DNA of 64,000 nt from Sva-07 sp963710625. Lineage in GTDB: Bacteria; Actinomycetota; Acidimicrobiia; Acidimicrobiales; Ilumatobacteraceae. The position numbers were made by a program, and so were the translations under genes. Within the stretch, counting starts at the first letter, position 1. Each line of letters begins with the position of its first letter. The notes beneath the pieces are model-generated. The model was not told the DNA's origin. It ran no database searches and saw nothing but the letters and a program-made list of their open reading frames with translations. The stretch is taken from contig CAVQBG010000012.1 in the NCBI GenBank assembly GCA_963710625.1, forward strand, positions 3,372 to 67,371, in the 5' to 3' direction. Below are positions 52,999 through 61,587 of the stretch, one piece after another.

Positions 52999-53837
52999 AT
53001 GAGCACGCTCTGGCTCGTGGCCACCCCGATCGGCAACCTCGGCGACCTCCCCCGCGAGCGGTGGAGGTGCTGTCCCACGTCGCGCTCGTGTGCTGCGAGG
53101 ACACCCGCCGTACCGGCCTGCTGCTGCAGCACGCCGGCGTGCGGGCCGAACGCCTCGCCGTGTGCAACGACCACACCGAGCTCAGCCGCATCCACGACGT
53201 CCTGCGCACGCTCGGCGACGGGCGCGACGTGGCCATCGTCAGCGACGCCGGCACCCCCGGCATCTCCGATCCCGGCGAGCGCATCGTGCGCGCCACCCTC
53301 GATGCGGGCTACCCGGTCAGCGCGGTGCCCGGCCCGAGCGCAGCGATCATGGCGCTGACGATCAGCGGGCTCGCCACCGACCGCTTCGCGTTCGAGGGCT
53401 TCATCCCCCGCAAGGGCGCCGAGCGGGCGGATCGCCTCGCCGAGATCGCCGCGGAGCGCCGCACGACCGTGCTCTACGAAGCACCCCACCGGGTGCTGCG
53501 CACGCTCGACGACCTCCGCGAAGCGTGCGGGGACGATCGGATGGTGGCGGTCACACGCGAGCTGACCAAGCTCCACGAGGAGGTCGTGCGCGGCCCCCTC
53601 GGCACGATCGACATCGGCGGCCCACGCGGTGAATACGTGCTGGTGATCGAGGGCGCGCCGGTCGACGACGAGCCAGTGAGCGACGACGACGTCCGCGACG
53701 CGCTGCGGTCCCAGCTCGACGCCGGGGCCTCCACACGCGACGCGTCGGCCGCCGTCGCCCGTGCGGTCGGGCGGCCGAAACGCGAGGTGTACGCGCTCGC
53801 CATCGCTCTCGACCGCCAGACTGGAACCGATGAGTGA
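52999..53837 (+). pseudogene. rsmI: 16S rRNA 2'-O-methyltransferase RsmI, interrupted by a -1 frameshift in a C run
   Basis: The start at 52999 (MSTLWLVATPIGNLGDLP) is the classic RsmI N-terminus. At 53049-53053 five C residues stand where six are needed. Restoring one gives LPPRAVEVLSHVALVCCEDTRRTG and continues to 53837 with VSDAGTPGISDPGERIV, PGPSAAIMALTISGL, FIPRKGAERADRL and REVYALAIALD. The repaired protein has about 279 residues, the normal size. Known: RsmI methylates the 2'-OH of C1402 in 16S rRNA using S-adenosylmethionine. A homopolymer slip in a conserved gene suggests a sequencing or assembly error more than true loss. It overlaps the HAD gene by 8 bp. Confidence 0.9.
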
Positions 53838-54654
53838 GTACGTCAACGTCGCCGGCACCGGACCCAGCGCCGCGTTCTTCGATCTCGACCGCACCCTGAT
53901 CTCGGGGTCGTCGGCCTACACGCTCGCGCTCCAGGCCCGAAAGGCCGGGATGATCCGCAACACCGAGTTCGTGCGAGACGCATTCGGGGCCGCCACCTTC
54001 AAGCTCTTCGGGGCCGACGACGACACGACCGACGCCGTGAAGGCGCGCGTCCTCAAGGCGGTCACCGGCATGCGCCAGAGCGACATGCAGGCGCTCAACG
54101 TCGAGATCCTCCCGCGGCTGCTCGCCCGCCTGCGCCCCGAGGCCCGCCGCCTGCTCGATCGGCACCGCCAAGCGGGCCGCGACACCTACATCGTGTCGGC
54201 CGCACCGCAGGAGATCGTCGAGCCGCTCGCCCACTCGCTCGGCATGACGTCGGGCATCGGCACGCGCAGCAGGGTGCTCGACGGCCGCTACACCGGTGAA
54301 CTCGACGGGCCGTTCTGCTACGGCGCCGGCAAGGTCGAGGCGATGACCGAGATCGCGAACTGGAACGGGTACGAGCTCGACCAGTGCTACGCCTACAGCG
54401 ACTCGGCGAGCGACCTGCCGATGCTCGAGGCGGTCGGCCATCCCGTGGCCGTCAACCCCGACGCGAAACTCGAACGTCACGCCCGCCGCCACGGCTGGCC
54501 GATCGTGATCTTCAGCGAGCAGACGAAGTCGGTCGTGCGGCGCACGATCACCTCGATCGGGGCCGTCAGCATCGCCGGCGCCAGCTTCGCCGCGGGCGCC
54601 GCGGTCACCAGTTCCACCGCGGGTCGACGCAGCTCCGGCTTCCTCCGCCGCTGA
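53830..54654 (+). CDS. HAD-superfamily IB phosphatase (SerB-like)
   Basis: Predicted 274 residues. HAD motif I AFFDLDRTLISGSS (nucleophile Asp), motif II IVSAAP, a Lys in GAGKVEAM, and motif IV CYAYSDSASDLPMLEAVG. The C-terminal ~40 residues are hydrophobic and Ala-rich (SIGAVSIAGASFAAGAAV), so membrane association is possible. Known: HAD-IB proteins of Actinobacteria include phosphoserine phosphatases and lysophospholipid-related phosphatases; the substrate here is open. The ATG lies within the last codons of rsmI, suggesting coupling. A strong hairpin follows. Confidence 0.88.
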   Translation: MSEYVNVAGTGPSAAFFDLDRTLISGSSAYTLALQARKAGMIRNTEFVRDAFGAATFKLFGADDDTTDAVKARVLKAVTGMRQSDMQALNVEILPRLLARLRPEARRLLDRHRQAGRDTYIVSAAPQEIVEPLAHSLGMTSGIGTRSRVLDGRYTGELDGPFCYGAGKVEAMTEIANWNGYELDQCYAYSDSASDLPMLEAVGHPVAVNPDAKLERHARRHGWPIVIFSEQTKSVVRRTITSIGAVSIAGASFAAGAAVTSSTAGRRSSGFLRR

Positions 54655-54682
54655 CCCCTCCGCCCGGTCCAACCGAGCGAAC

Positions 54683-54730
54683 CGAGCGATGAGCGAACGC
54701 CCGCCATCCGGCGACTTCGCTCATCGCTCG
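54683..54730. terminator. hairpin between convergent genes
   Basis: Perfect 15-base arms CGAGCGATGAGCGAA and TTCGCTCATCGCTCG around an 18-nt loop. It lies midway between the HAD and thioesterase stops; no T-run. Confidence 0.65.
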
Positions 54731-54747
54731 CGACTGCGGGCCAGTGC

Positions 54748-55590
54748 TCAGGTGGCCGGGCGCGGTATCAGGGCGAGCTGACGGCTCTGGGCGACCAGGG
54801 TGCCGGCCGAGTCCCAGATCTCGCCGTCCTCGTCGAGGAGGCCGTCGTGCACGAACCGCGAACGGAACGAACACCGCAGCGGGCCGGGCACCGGCACCCC
54901 CCGGACGTGCACCGTCAACTCCACGGTCGGCACCCACGCCACCGGGAGGTCGGTGTTGAACACCGGCGGCGGGAACGCATCGGCCACCAGCAACAGCCCG
55001 ATCGCGTCGATCGGCTCGTGGTCGGCGAAGGCGAACCATCCCCGGATCCTGGCCTCACCGGTCGGGTTGCCCGTGCGGAACCCCTCGTCACCGGGGTAGA
55101 TCCGGCTCGCCAGACGCTCCATCATCGCCGGCTTCGGCCCTTCGTCCGGGGCGGGTGGCAGCTCGCATGCGTCGTAGTCGGGGATGTCGACGGGCCCCTC
55201 GCTCACGTAGGCAGGGCCACCGACGGTCTGTTCACCGAACGTCCCGATCAGGCGGATGATCTCCCGACGCTCGTCGCCCTCGACCATCAGGAGCGAGGCC
55301 GTCGCCGTGGCGAACCGACGACCAGCGCGCACCGTCGTGACCACGACCTCGCAGGGCCCGGTGGTCGATGCCGGCCGGAGGTAGTGAGCGGTCAGCGTGA
55401 CGGGTGGGCGCCCGACCGCGTCACTCATCGCCCGACCTGCGATCGCCATCAGATAGCCACCGTTCGCGTTCCCGCCGATGTCCCACCCCGGCTGCACCTC
55501 GGCCGCGAACGTCGTGACTGCTTCGCCCCCGTCGGCGACGATCGACGAGACCCGTCGCACTCCGGTTGCGTTCGCGAAGACCCCGTTCAT
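54748..55590 (-). CDS. acyl-CoA thioesterase-like protein (double hotdog)
   Basis: Predicted 280 residues from the ATG at 55590. Two hotdog halves are visible: GWDIGGNANGGYLMAIAGRAMSDAVGRPPVTLTAHYLRPASTTGPCEVVVTTVRAGRRFATATASL, and DAIGLLLVADAFPPPVFNTDLPVAWVPTVELTVHVRGVPVPGPLRCSFRSRFVHDGLLDEDGEIWDSAGTLVAQSRQLA. This matches the thioesterase/TesB-like family found in mycobacteria and relatives, which hydrolyse acyl-CoA. The longer frame to 55830 is rejected because TACGGT sits 7 nt before 55590. Confidence 0.85.
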   Translation of the reverse strand: MNGVFANATGVRRVSSIVADGGEAVTTFAAEVQPGWDIGGNANGGYLMAIAGRAMSDAVGRPPVTLTAHYLRPASTTGPCEVVVTTVRAGRRFATATASLLMVEGDERREIIRLIGTFGEQTVGGPAYVSEGPVDIPDYDACELPPAPDEGPKPAMMERLASRIYPGDEGFRTGNPTGEARIRGWFAFADHEPIDAIGLLLVADAFPPPVFNTDLPVAWVPTVELTVHVRGVPVPGPLRCSFRSRFVHDGLLDEDGEIWDSAGTLVAQSRQLALIPRPAT

Positions 55591-55597
55591 CGGTCGA

Positions 55598-55603
55598 ACC
55601 GTA
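55598..55603 (-). promoter_or_regulatory. -10 box of the thioesterase gene (leaderless)
   Basis: TACGGT on the minus strand, 7 nt before the ATG at 55590. Confidence 0.55.
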
Positions 55604-55701
55604 CCGACGCGAGAGGTCGATCGACCCTGCCCCCGCAGACCATGTCGGCCCACGATGCAAGTGGGAACCCTCACGAGAGGGCCCGACGAGAGGGGTTCGC
55701 G

Positions 55702-56718
55702 ATGATCTCCCTGTTCAGCAACCGGCCTGGCGGGGCCGACGCGGAGTGGCTCGATCGACACGCCGAGGACTGGGTCGAGCACGGCTTGGTCACGAGCGAC
55801 CAGATCGAGGCGATCCGCGCCTACGAACATCTCGGAACTCCTGCGTCGCCCGATCTCTCGTCGCCTGGTCTCCCGTCACCTGGTCTCTCGATCGTCGCTG
55901 AACTCGCCGTGTACCTCGGCAGCGTCCTCGCGCTCATGAGTGGCGCCATGGTGGTCGGCCAGAGCTGGGATGCACTCCGCACCGGCGGACAGGTGGCGAT
56001 CGGTGTCGCGATCGCTGCACTCGGCTTCATCGCCGGCACACGACTGATCCGTCTCGGCGATCCGGGAACCCGACGGCTCGCATCGTTCATGTGGCTCGTC
56101 GGAACGGGCGGCGTCGCGCTGACCACCGGCGTCGTCGTCGACAACCTCGGTTTCGAGGAGCCGGGTTGGAACGTCCTGCTCGTCGGACTGCCGATCCTCG
56201 CGATCGGGGTGGCGCTGTGGCGCAACCTCGACCGTCCCCTCCAGGTGCTGACGACCGGGGTCGGTGCCGGCCTCACGTTCGGTGGCATCGGCGCCCTCCT
56301 CTCGGTCTCACCCTGGATCGGCGGGATCATCGTCTGGCTGGCAGCGATCGTCATCGGCGCGTCGGCGATCACCCAGCGGCTGCGACCCGAGCTCTACGTG
56401 CTCGCCGTCGCGGCCGTCACCGCGATGATCGGTGCCGCGATGCTGGCCGACGTGAGCGAACTGGCCGCCTCGATCGCGGCGACCCTCACCGCCGCCGGGA
56501 TCGTTGCCGTCGGCCTGGCCCGTCATCTGGTCCCGATCCTCGTAATCGGCGTGATCGCCTTCCTCCAGGGACTCCAAGGGCTGTTGATCACCACGGTGCA
56601 CGGGGCGGCAGGAGCCGCCGTCGTCGCCGTGGCCGGAATCGTCGTGGTGATCGTCGTGATCGCACGCTCGACCCGGGGCTCGAAACCGGTCGGTGGGCCA
56701 GGAGGGGCCAACCTCTAG
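55702..56718 (+). CDS. multi-pass membrane protein (DUF2157-like)
   Basis: Predicted 338 residues from the ATG at 55702, with GAGAGGGG upstream. A soluble N-terminus (AEWLDRHAEDWVEHGLVTSDQIEAIRAYE) resembles the short helical start of DUF2157 proteins. About nine membrane helices follow (ELAVYLGSVLALMSGAMVVG to AAVVAVAGIVVVIVVIA). No catalytic motif is seen, so the function is unknown. The longer frame from 54847 overlaps the divergent thioesterase. Its TAG stop forms part of the metG -10 box. Confidence 0.78.
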   Translation: MISLFSNRPGGADAEWLDRHAEDWVEHGLVTSDQIEAIRAYEHLGTPASPDLSSPGLPSPGLSIVAELAVYLGSVLALMSGAMVVGQSWDALRTGGQVAIGVAIAALGFIAGTRLIRLGDPGTRRLASFMWLVGTGGVALTTGVVVDNLGFEEPGWNVLLVGLPILAIGVALWRNLDRPLQVLTTGVGAGLTFGGIGALLSVSPWIGGIIVWLAAIVIGASAITQRLRPELYVLAVAAVTAMIGAAMLADVSELAASIAATLTAAGIVAVGLARHLVPILVIGVIAFLQGLQGLLITTVHGAAGAAVVAVAGIVVVIVVIARSTRGSKPVGGPGGANL

Positions 56719-56721
56719 CGT
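56716..56721 (+). promoter_or_regulatory. -10 box of metG inside the upstream stop codon
   Basis: TAGCGT, of which TAG is the stop of the preceding gene; 6 nt before the GTG of metG. Confidence 0.5.
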
Positions 56722-56727
56722 GGCCGT

Positions 56728-58257
56728 GTGACCCGGTTCTACGTGACGACCCCGATCTACTACGTGAACGCCGAGCCGCACCTCGGCCACGCGTACACGA
56801 CGATCGTCGGCGACGCGCTCACCCGCTGGCACCGCCTGCTCGGCGACGACGTCAAGTACCTGACCGGCACCGACGAACACGGTCTCAAGATCCAGCAGAC
56901 CGCGGAAGCCGCCGGTCAGTCGCCGCAGGAGTTCGTCGATGCCATCGCACCGAAGTTCGCGGCCGCGTGGAAGCGCCTGAACATCGCCAACGACGACTTC
57001 ATCCGCACGACCGAACCACGCCACAAGGCCGCCGTCGCCGAACTGCTGCAGCGGTGCTACGACGCCGGTGACATCGAACTCGACACGTTCGCTGGCAAGT
57101 ACTGCGTTGCCTGCGAGGAGTACTACGCCGACGACGAGCTGATCGAGGTCGCGACCGCCGACGGGGTCGTCGCCGACTGCTGCCCGATCCACCAGCGGCC
57201 GGTCGAGTACTTCGAGGAGGAGAACTGGTTCTTCCGGCTCTCCCGTTTCGAGGACCGATTGCTCGACTGGTATGCCGCTCACCCCACGGCGCTGACACCC
57301 GAGCACCGGGGCAACGAAGCGATCGGCCTGATCAAGAGCGGCCTGCGTGACTTCTCGATCAGCCGCACGTCGCTCGAATGGGGCATCCCGCTGCCGTGGG
57401 ATCCGAGGCACGTCACCTACGTCTGGTTCGATGCCCTGACCAACTACCTCGCCGCGACCGGCTTCGGCGACGGCACCGACGCGTACCGCGACTGGTGGCC
57501 GGTCGACTATCACCTGATCGGCAAGGACATCATCCGCCAGCACTGCGTGTACTGGCCGGCGATGCTGATGTCCGCGGGCGTCGAGCTGCCGAAGGGCTGG
57601 GCGATCGGCGGCTGGCTGCTCAGCGGCGGCGAGAAGATGAGCAAGACCTCCGGCAACGTGGTCAACCCGCTCGAGCTCGTCGACGACGTCGGCGTCGACG
57701 GTTTCCGCTACTACGTCCTCGCCGACACCGCGTACGGCAACGACGGCGACTTCTCGATCGAGGGGTTCACGTCGCGCTACAACTCCGACCTCGCCAACAA
57801 CCTCGGCAACCTCGCGGCGCGAGTCGCCACCGTCGTCGCCAAGAAGTGCGGTGGCCTCGGTACCGCACCCGACCCCGACAGCCCGCTCGCCGGCGCGGCC
57901 GCTGCGGCGTACGCGGACACCGCCGCCCAGTGGGATGTCGTGCAGCCGAGCAAGGCGCTCGACGCCACGTGGTCGCTGGTGCGCGCCACCAATGCCCACC
58001 TCGAGAACAACGAGCCGTGGAAGGCCGAACCCGGCCCGTCGGTCGATGCGGTCCTCGGCGACGCCCTCGAGGCGCTGCGGATCGTCGCGATCCTCGCCTC
58101 GCCGGCGATTCCCGACACCGCTCAGGCGATTTGGGAGCGGATCGGCCTGCCGGGCCTCGTGGCCGATCAACGCCTGCCCGAGGCGGCGGCGTGGGGCCAG
58201 TACACACCGGGCGCCGTCGTCACCAAGGGCGACGCGCTGTTCCCGCGCCTGACATGA
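56728..58257 (+). CDS. metG: methionyl-tRNA synthetase
   Basis: Predicted 509 residues starting MTRFYVTTPIYYVNAEPHLGHAYTT (class I HIGH box as HLGH). The connective domain has a zinc-knuckle-like CVACEEYY...CCPIH. Then come VWFDALTNYLAATG, the KMSKS box GEKMSKTSGN and the anticodon-binding helical domain. The C-terminal EMAP domain of some MetRS is absent, as usual for this length. Charges tRNA-Met and initiator tRNA with methionine. The GTG at 56728 is leaderless by its -10 box, and the stop overlaps the tatD start (ATGA). Confidence 0.97.
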   Translation: MTRFYVTTPIYYVNAEPHLGHAYTTIVGDALTRWHRLLGDDVKYLTGTDEHGLKIQQTAEAAGQSPQEFVDAIAPKFAAAWKRLNIANDDFIRTTEPRHKAAVAELLQRCYDAGDIELDTFAGKYCVACEEYYADDELIEVATADGVVADCCPIHQRPVEYFEEENWFFRLSRFEDRLLDWYAAHPTALTPEHRGNEAIGLIKSGLRDFSISRTSLEWGIPLPWDPRHVTYVWFDALTNYLAATGFGDGTDAYRDWWPVDYHLIGKDIIRQHCVYWPAMLMSAGVELPKGWAIGGWLLSGGEKMSKTSGNVVNPLELVDDVGVDGFRYYVLADTAYGNDGDFSIEGFTSRYNSDLANNLGNLAARVATVVAKKCGGLGTAPDPDSPLAGAAAAAYADTAAQWDVVQPSKALDATWSLVRATNAHLENNEPWKAEPGPSVDAVLGDALEALRIVAILASPAIPDTAQAIWERIGLPGLVADQRLPEAAAWGQYTPGAVVTKGDALFPRLT

Positions 58258-59084
58258 GTGGCGATGGCCCCGGCGAGCGGACCGACCCGGGCGAGCAGAC
58301 CGGCCCGGCCAGTTCGCTCCCGGTTCGGTGGGTCGATTCGCACTGCCACGTGCACGATGCTCGGATCCCCGACGGCACCGACGCAGCGGTGGCGATCGCC
58401 GCCGACGCGGGCGTGACGACACTGATCACCGTCGGGTGCGATCGCGAGACGTCACGGGCCGCCATCGACGCAGCCGCCGCCCACCGAGGCGTCCACGCGA
58501 CCGTCGGACTGCACCCGCACGACGCCGTCAACGGGGTCGACACGATCCTCGATCTGCTCGATGCTCCCGGGATCGTCGCCGTCGGCGAGGCCGGACTGGA
58601 CTACTACTACGACCACTCTCCGCGCGTGGTCCAGCAGCGTGCGTTCGAGGAGCAGATCCAGCTGGCGAACGATCGCAACCTGCCGCTCGTGATCCACACG
58701 CGTGACGCGTGGGACGACACGTTCGACGTGTTGGCCTCGGTCGGCGTCCCGACGCGCACGATCTTCCACTGCTTCACCGGCGGTCCCGACGAGGCCGCAC
58801 GAGCGCTCGACATCGGCGCGCTGCTGTCGTTCTCCGGCATCGTCACGTTCAAGGGAGCACCCGAGGTCCAGGCGGCTGCCACCTTGTGCCCGCTGGATCG
58901 GATGCTGGTCGAGACCGACAGCCCCTACCTCGCCCCGATCCCCCACCGCGGCAAGCCGAACCGACCCGCCTGGGTCGCCCACGTCGGTCAGTTCATCGCC
59001 GATCTGCGCGATCGACCCGTCGACGAGATCGCCCGCGCGACGTCGGCCAACGCCGACGAGGTGTTCGCGCTCCCCGCCCACTGA
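58254..59084 (+). CDS. tatD: TatD family metal-dependent deoxyribonuclease
   Basis: Predicted 276 residues. Amidohydrolase-fold motifs: VDSHCHVHDARIP, ATVGLHPHD, GIVAVGEAGLDYYYDHSP, LPLVIHTRDAWDD, TIFHCFTGGPDEA and DRMLVETDSPYLAPIPHRGKPNRPAWV. These contain the His, Glu and Asp metal ligands. Known: TatD enzymes are 3'-5' DNA exonucleases involved in DNA repair or degradation. The start at 58254 overlaps the metG stop by 4 bp, so the two are translationally coupled. The ~20-residue N-terminal tail is variable. Confidence 0.95.
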   Translation: MSGDGPGERTDPGEQTGPASSLPVRWVDSHCHVHDARIPDGTDAAVAIAADAGVTTLITVGCDRETSRAAIDAAAAHRGVHATVGLHPHDAVNGVDTILDLLDAPGIVAVGEAGLDYYYDHSPRVVQQRAFEEQIQLANDRNLPLVIHTRDAWDDTFDVLASVGVPTRTIFHCFTGGPDEAARALDIGALLSFSGIVTFKGAPEVQAAATLCPLDRMLVETDSPYLAPIPHRGKPNRPAWVAHVGQFIADLRDRPVDEIARATSANADEVFALPAH

Positions 59085-59197
59085 CCCCGATCGCAGCGCG
59101 TCGATCTCAGAATCGAGCTGCCACCACTACCCCGATCATCCGACCACGCAGCGTGGTCGACGGTGCGCTCCGAATCGTCACCGTCCACCCTCGGCGG

Positions 59198-59203
59198 TAC
59201 GAT
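59198..59203 (+). promoter_or_regulatory. possible -10 box before the DPBB-like gene
   Basis: TACGAT followed by a predicted leader of about 47 nt that contains GAGGTG. Confidence 0.35.
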
Positions 59204-59256
59204 GGCGACCCCTCGTCGCGCGACCTCACCGAGGTGCACGACGACGCGAGCACACC

Positions 59257-59772
59257 ATGGCACTCACCGACTCCGACCGCCGCCGCTTCATGTTGGCAAC
59301 GGCACTGACCCTCGTGGCGCTTCCGGCATTGTGGTGGGCCAACCGGGACGACGGCGCGCCGAGTGTCGCCACTGCGGGGATCGACGTCGACGACGGATCG
59401 GCCGCGACGAAACCCGATCGCGCCGTGCCCGCCACCGACCCGGCCAACGCGCCGGTGTTCCTCGACGGGCCCTCCGGTCAGGTCGGTGCCGGACTCGCCG
59501 AGATCGCTGTGCCCGCCCAACCGAAACTCGAACGGATCACCACGAAGGCCATCTTCCGCAGCGACGTCGGCTCGCCGACCACCTGCACCTTGCCTGGCAT
59601 CAGCCAGGGCGCCAGCATCGTCGTGGTCAACCTCGACAACAACCGCTCGGTCCGCTGCACCGCACGACTCGCTCCGAGCGGCGGCGCCGACCTGCTGGTG
59701 CTGCATCCCGACCTGTTCGCCGAGATCGCCGACCTCACCGACTCCCCGATCCCGGTCGAGATCCGTCGGTGA
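59257..59772 (+). CDS. membrane-anchored DPBB-like protein in the rpfB position
   Basis: Predicted 171 residues. An N-terminal signal anchor (RRRFMLATALTLVALPALWWA, residues 8-28) is followed by a disordered Asp/Pro segment. The C-terminal ~70 residues (GASIVVVNLDNNRSVRCTARLAPSGGADLLVLHPDLFAEIADLTDSPIPVEI) resemble the double-psi beta-barrel of RlpA and of Rpf proteins (TNLDNGRSV...IDLS...F). The catalytic Asp of lytic transglycosylases is not evident. Known: in many Actinobacteria a resuscitation-promoting factor gene lies between tatD and rsmA; this short protein occupies that place. Its TGA overlaps the rsmA GTG. Confidence 0.65.
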   Translation: MALTDSDRRRFMLATALTLVALPALWWANRDDGAPSVATAGIDVDDGSAATKPDRAVPATDPANAPVFLDGPSGQVGAGLAEIAVPAQPKLERITTKAIFRSDVGSPTTCTLPGISQGASIVVVNLDNNRSVRCTARLAPSGGADLLVLHPDLFAEIADLTDSPIPVEIRR

Positions 59773-60713
59773 CCCACTCGCGACCGACGATTCGCGAACT
59801 CCTCGACACCGCGGCGCTCGCACCACGCCGCGACCTCGGACAGAACTTCGTCGCCGACCCCAACACGGTCCGCCGAATCGCCGCGCTCGCCCGCGTCGGC
59901 CCAGGTGATCGAGTGGTGGAGATCGGCGCAGGCCTCGGCTCGCTCACGCTCGCGCTCGCCGACACCGGCGCAGACGTGACGGCGATCGAGGTCGACCACG
60001 GCGTGGTGCCGATCCTGCGCGAGGTGGTCGCCGAGCGGACCAACGTCACGGTGGTCGAAGGCGATGCGATGACCCTCGACTGGCCCGCGCTGCTCACCGA
60101 CCCGACCAACGGTGCCGGCGGCGCAGGAGCCGGCGGCGCGGAAACCGGCGGCGTCACCGCGACCGACGACCGCTCGCCGTGGGTGCTCGTGGCGAACCTG
60201 CCGTACAACGTGGCGACGCCGCTGATCTGCGACCTGCTCGACGAGGTCCCCGAGATCCACCGGATGTTGGTGATGGTGCAACGCGAGGCCGCGGAGCGCT
60301 TCGCCGCCCGCCCCCGCACCTCGGCGTACGGGGCGGTCAGCGTCAAGGCGGCGTACTGGGGCGACGCCAAGGTCGTCGGGCACGTCCCGGCGTCGGTGTT
60401 CGTGCCGCGCCCCAACGTCGAGTCGGCACTGGTGGAGATCACCCGCCACGAACCACCGTCCACCGATCCGAGCGCGCTGTTCGCCCTCGTCCGGACTGCG
60501 TTCGGGCAGCGCCGCAAGATGCTGCGCCGGTCGCTCGCCGGCGTCGTGGAGCCCGACACGTTCGAGGCCGCCGACATCAGCCCGACCGCACGACCCGAGG
60601 AACTCGACATCGACGCCTGGTGCCGCCTCACCGACGCCCATCTCGCCGCGAGTCGCAGCAGCCCGATCCCGGCGACCGACGGCGGCCCGGCCGGCAACGG
60701 CGTCCCCCACTAG
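59769..60713 (+). CDS. rsmA: 16S rRNA (A1518/A1519) dimethyltransferase
   Basis: Predicted 314 residues. KsgA motifs: RRDLGQNFVADPNTVRRI, the SAM site VVEIGAGLGSLTLALAD, VEGDAMTL, and the catalytic NLPYNVATPLI; then MVQREAAERFAARP, VFVPRPNVESALVEI and AFGQRRKMLRRSL. A Gly/Ala-rich insert (residues 117-130) lies before the NLPY motif. It dimethylates two adenines in helix 45 of 16S rRNA late in small-subunit assembly. The GTG at 59769 overlaps the upstream stop (GTGA). The TAG stop forms the ispE -10 box. Confidence 0.96.
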   Translation: MTHSRPTIRELLDTAALAPRRDLGQNFVADPNTVRRIAALARVGPGDRVVEIGAGLGSLTLALADTGADVTAIEVDHGVVPILREVVAERTNVTVVEGDAMTLDWPALLTDPTNGAGGAGAGGAETGGVTATDDRSPWVLVANLPYNVATPLICDLLDEVPEIHRMLVMVQREAAERFAARPRTSAYGAVSVKAAYWGDAKVVGHVPASVFVPRPNVESALVEITRHEPPSTDPSALFALVRTAFGQRRKMLRRSLAGVVEPDTFEAADISPTARPEELDIDAWCRLTDAHLAASRSSPIPATDGGPAGNGVPH

Positions 60714-60716
60714 CGT
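60711..60716 (+). promoter_or_regulatory. -10 box of ispE inside the rsmA stop codon
   Basis: TAGCGT with the TAG stop of rsmA; 7 nt before the ATG at 60724. Confidence 0.5.
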
Positions 60717-60723
60717 CGCCGCG

Positions 60724-61587
60724 ATGGGAGCCACCCACGCGCCCGCCACCTCACTGCGGGCGCACGCCAAACTCACGCGCACACTCCGGATCACCGGGGT
60801 CCGCGACGACGGCTATCACCTGATCGAGGCGGAGATGGTGAGCCTCGACCTGCACGACGTGCTCACGATCGACCCAGCCGGATCCGGCCTCGCCGCCTGC
60901 GGTCCGTTCGCAGCGGGCATGCCGCTCGACGAGTCCAACCTCGTGGCCAGGGCGCTCCGGCTCGCCGATCGCGGCGCGCACGTCGTCATCGACAAGCGGA
61001 TCCCGCACGGCGGCGGCCTGGGCGGGGGCTCCACGGACGCCGCCACGATCCTGCGATGGGCAGGGTTCGCCCTGCCCGACCCGAGCCACCACGGTGTCAC
61101 ACCGAGCGCCGCCCCGTCGGAGGCGAGCGCCGACCGACCGAGCCAACCGGCGCTCGTGGCTGCCTCGCGCCTCGGCGCCGACATCCCGTTCTGTCTCGTC
61201 GGCGGTCGGGCGATCGTGCGCGGCATCGGCGAGATCGTCGAACCGCTCCCCCATCTCGATCTGATCGTCACGCTCGTGATCCCGCCGCTCGGCGTCAGCA
61301 CCCCAGCCGCCTACCGCGCCTGGGACGACCTCGGTGGCCCGACGGCCGCGGGTCCCAACGACCTCGAACCCGCCGCGATGGCGGTCGAGCCCCGGTTGGA
61401 GCGGTGGCGCGACCTGATCGGCGACCGCGTCGGCACGCCCCCGGTGCTCGCCGGCAGTGGCGCGACCTGGTTCACCGAGGGCGAACATGGCAACGCCCTC
61501 GCCGATCTGGTCGACGAGGGCGCAACGGTGGTCGTGGCACGAACGGTGCCGATGGATGTTGCCGCCGGAATTGCAGCAGGGGTCTGA
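60724..61587 (+). CDS. ispE: 4-diphosphocytidyl-2-C-methyl-D-erythritol kinase
   Basis: Predicted 287 residues of the GHMP kinase fold: AHAKLTRTLRITGVRDDGYHLIEAEM, VDL-like LDLHDVLTI, the ATP loop IPHGGGLGGGSTDAATILRW, LGADIPFCLVGGRAIVRGIGE and the C-terminal GSGATWF (GSG-type motif). It phosphorylates CDP-ME in the non-mevalonate isoprenoid pathway. Length and order next to rsmA are typical of Actinobacteria. The first Lys position (AHAKLT, usually PAKIN) is slightly unusual but keeps the Lys. Confidence 0.95.
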   Translation: MGATHAPATSLRAHAKLTRTLRITGVRDDGYHLIEAEMVSLDLHDVLTIDPAGSGLAACGPFAAGMPLDESNLVARALRLADRGAHVVIDKRIPHGGGLGGGSTDAATILRWAGFALPDPSHHGVTPSAAPSEASADRPSQPALVAASRLGADIPFCLVGGRAIVRGIGEIVEPLPHLDLIVTLVIPPLGVSTPAAYRAWDDLGGPTAAGPNDLEPAAMAVEPRLERWRDLIGDRVGTPPVLAGSGATWFTEGEHGNALADLVDEGATVVVARTVPMDVAAGIAAGV

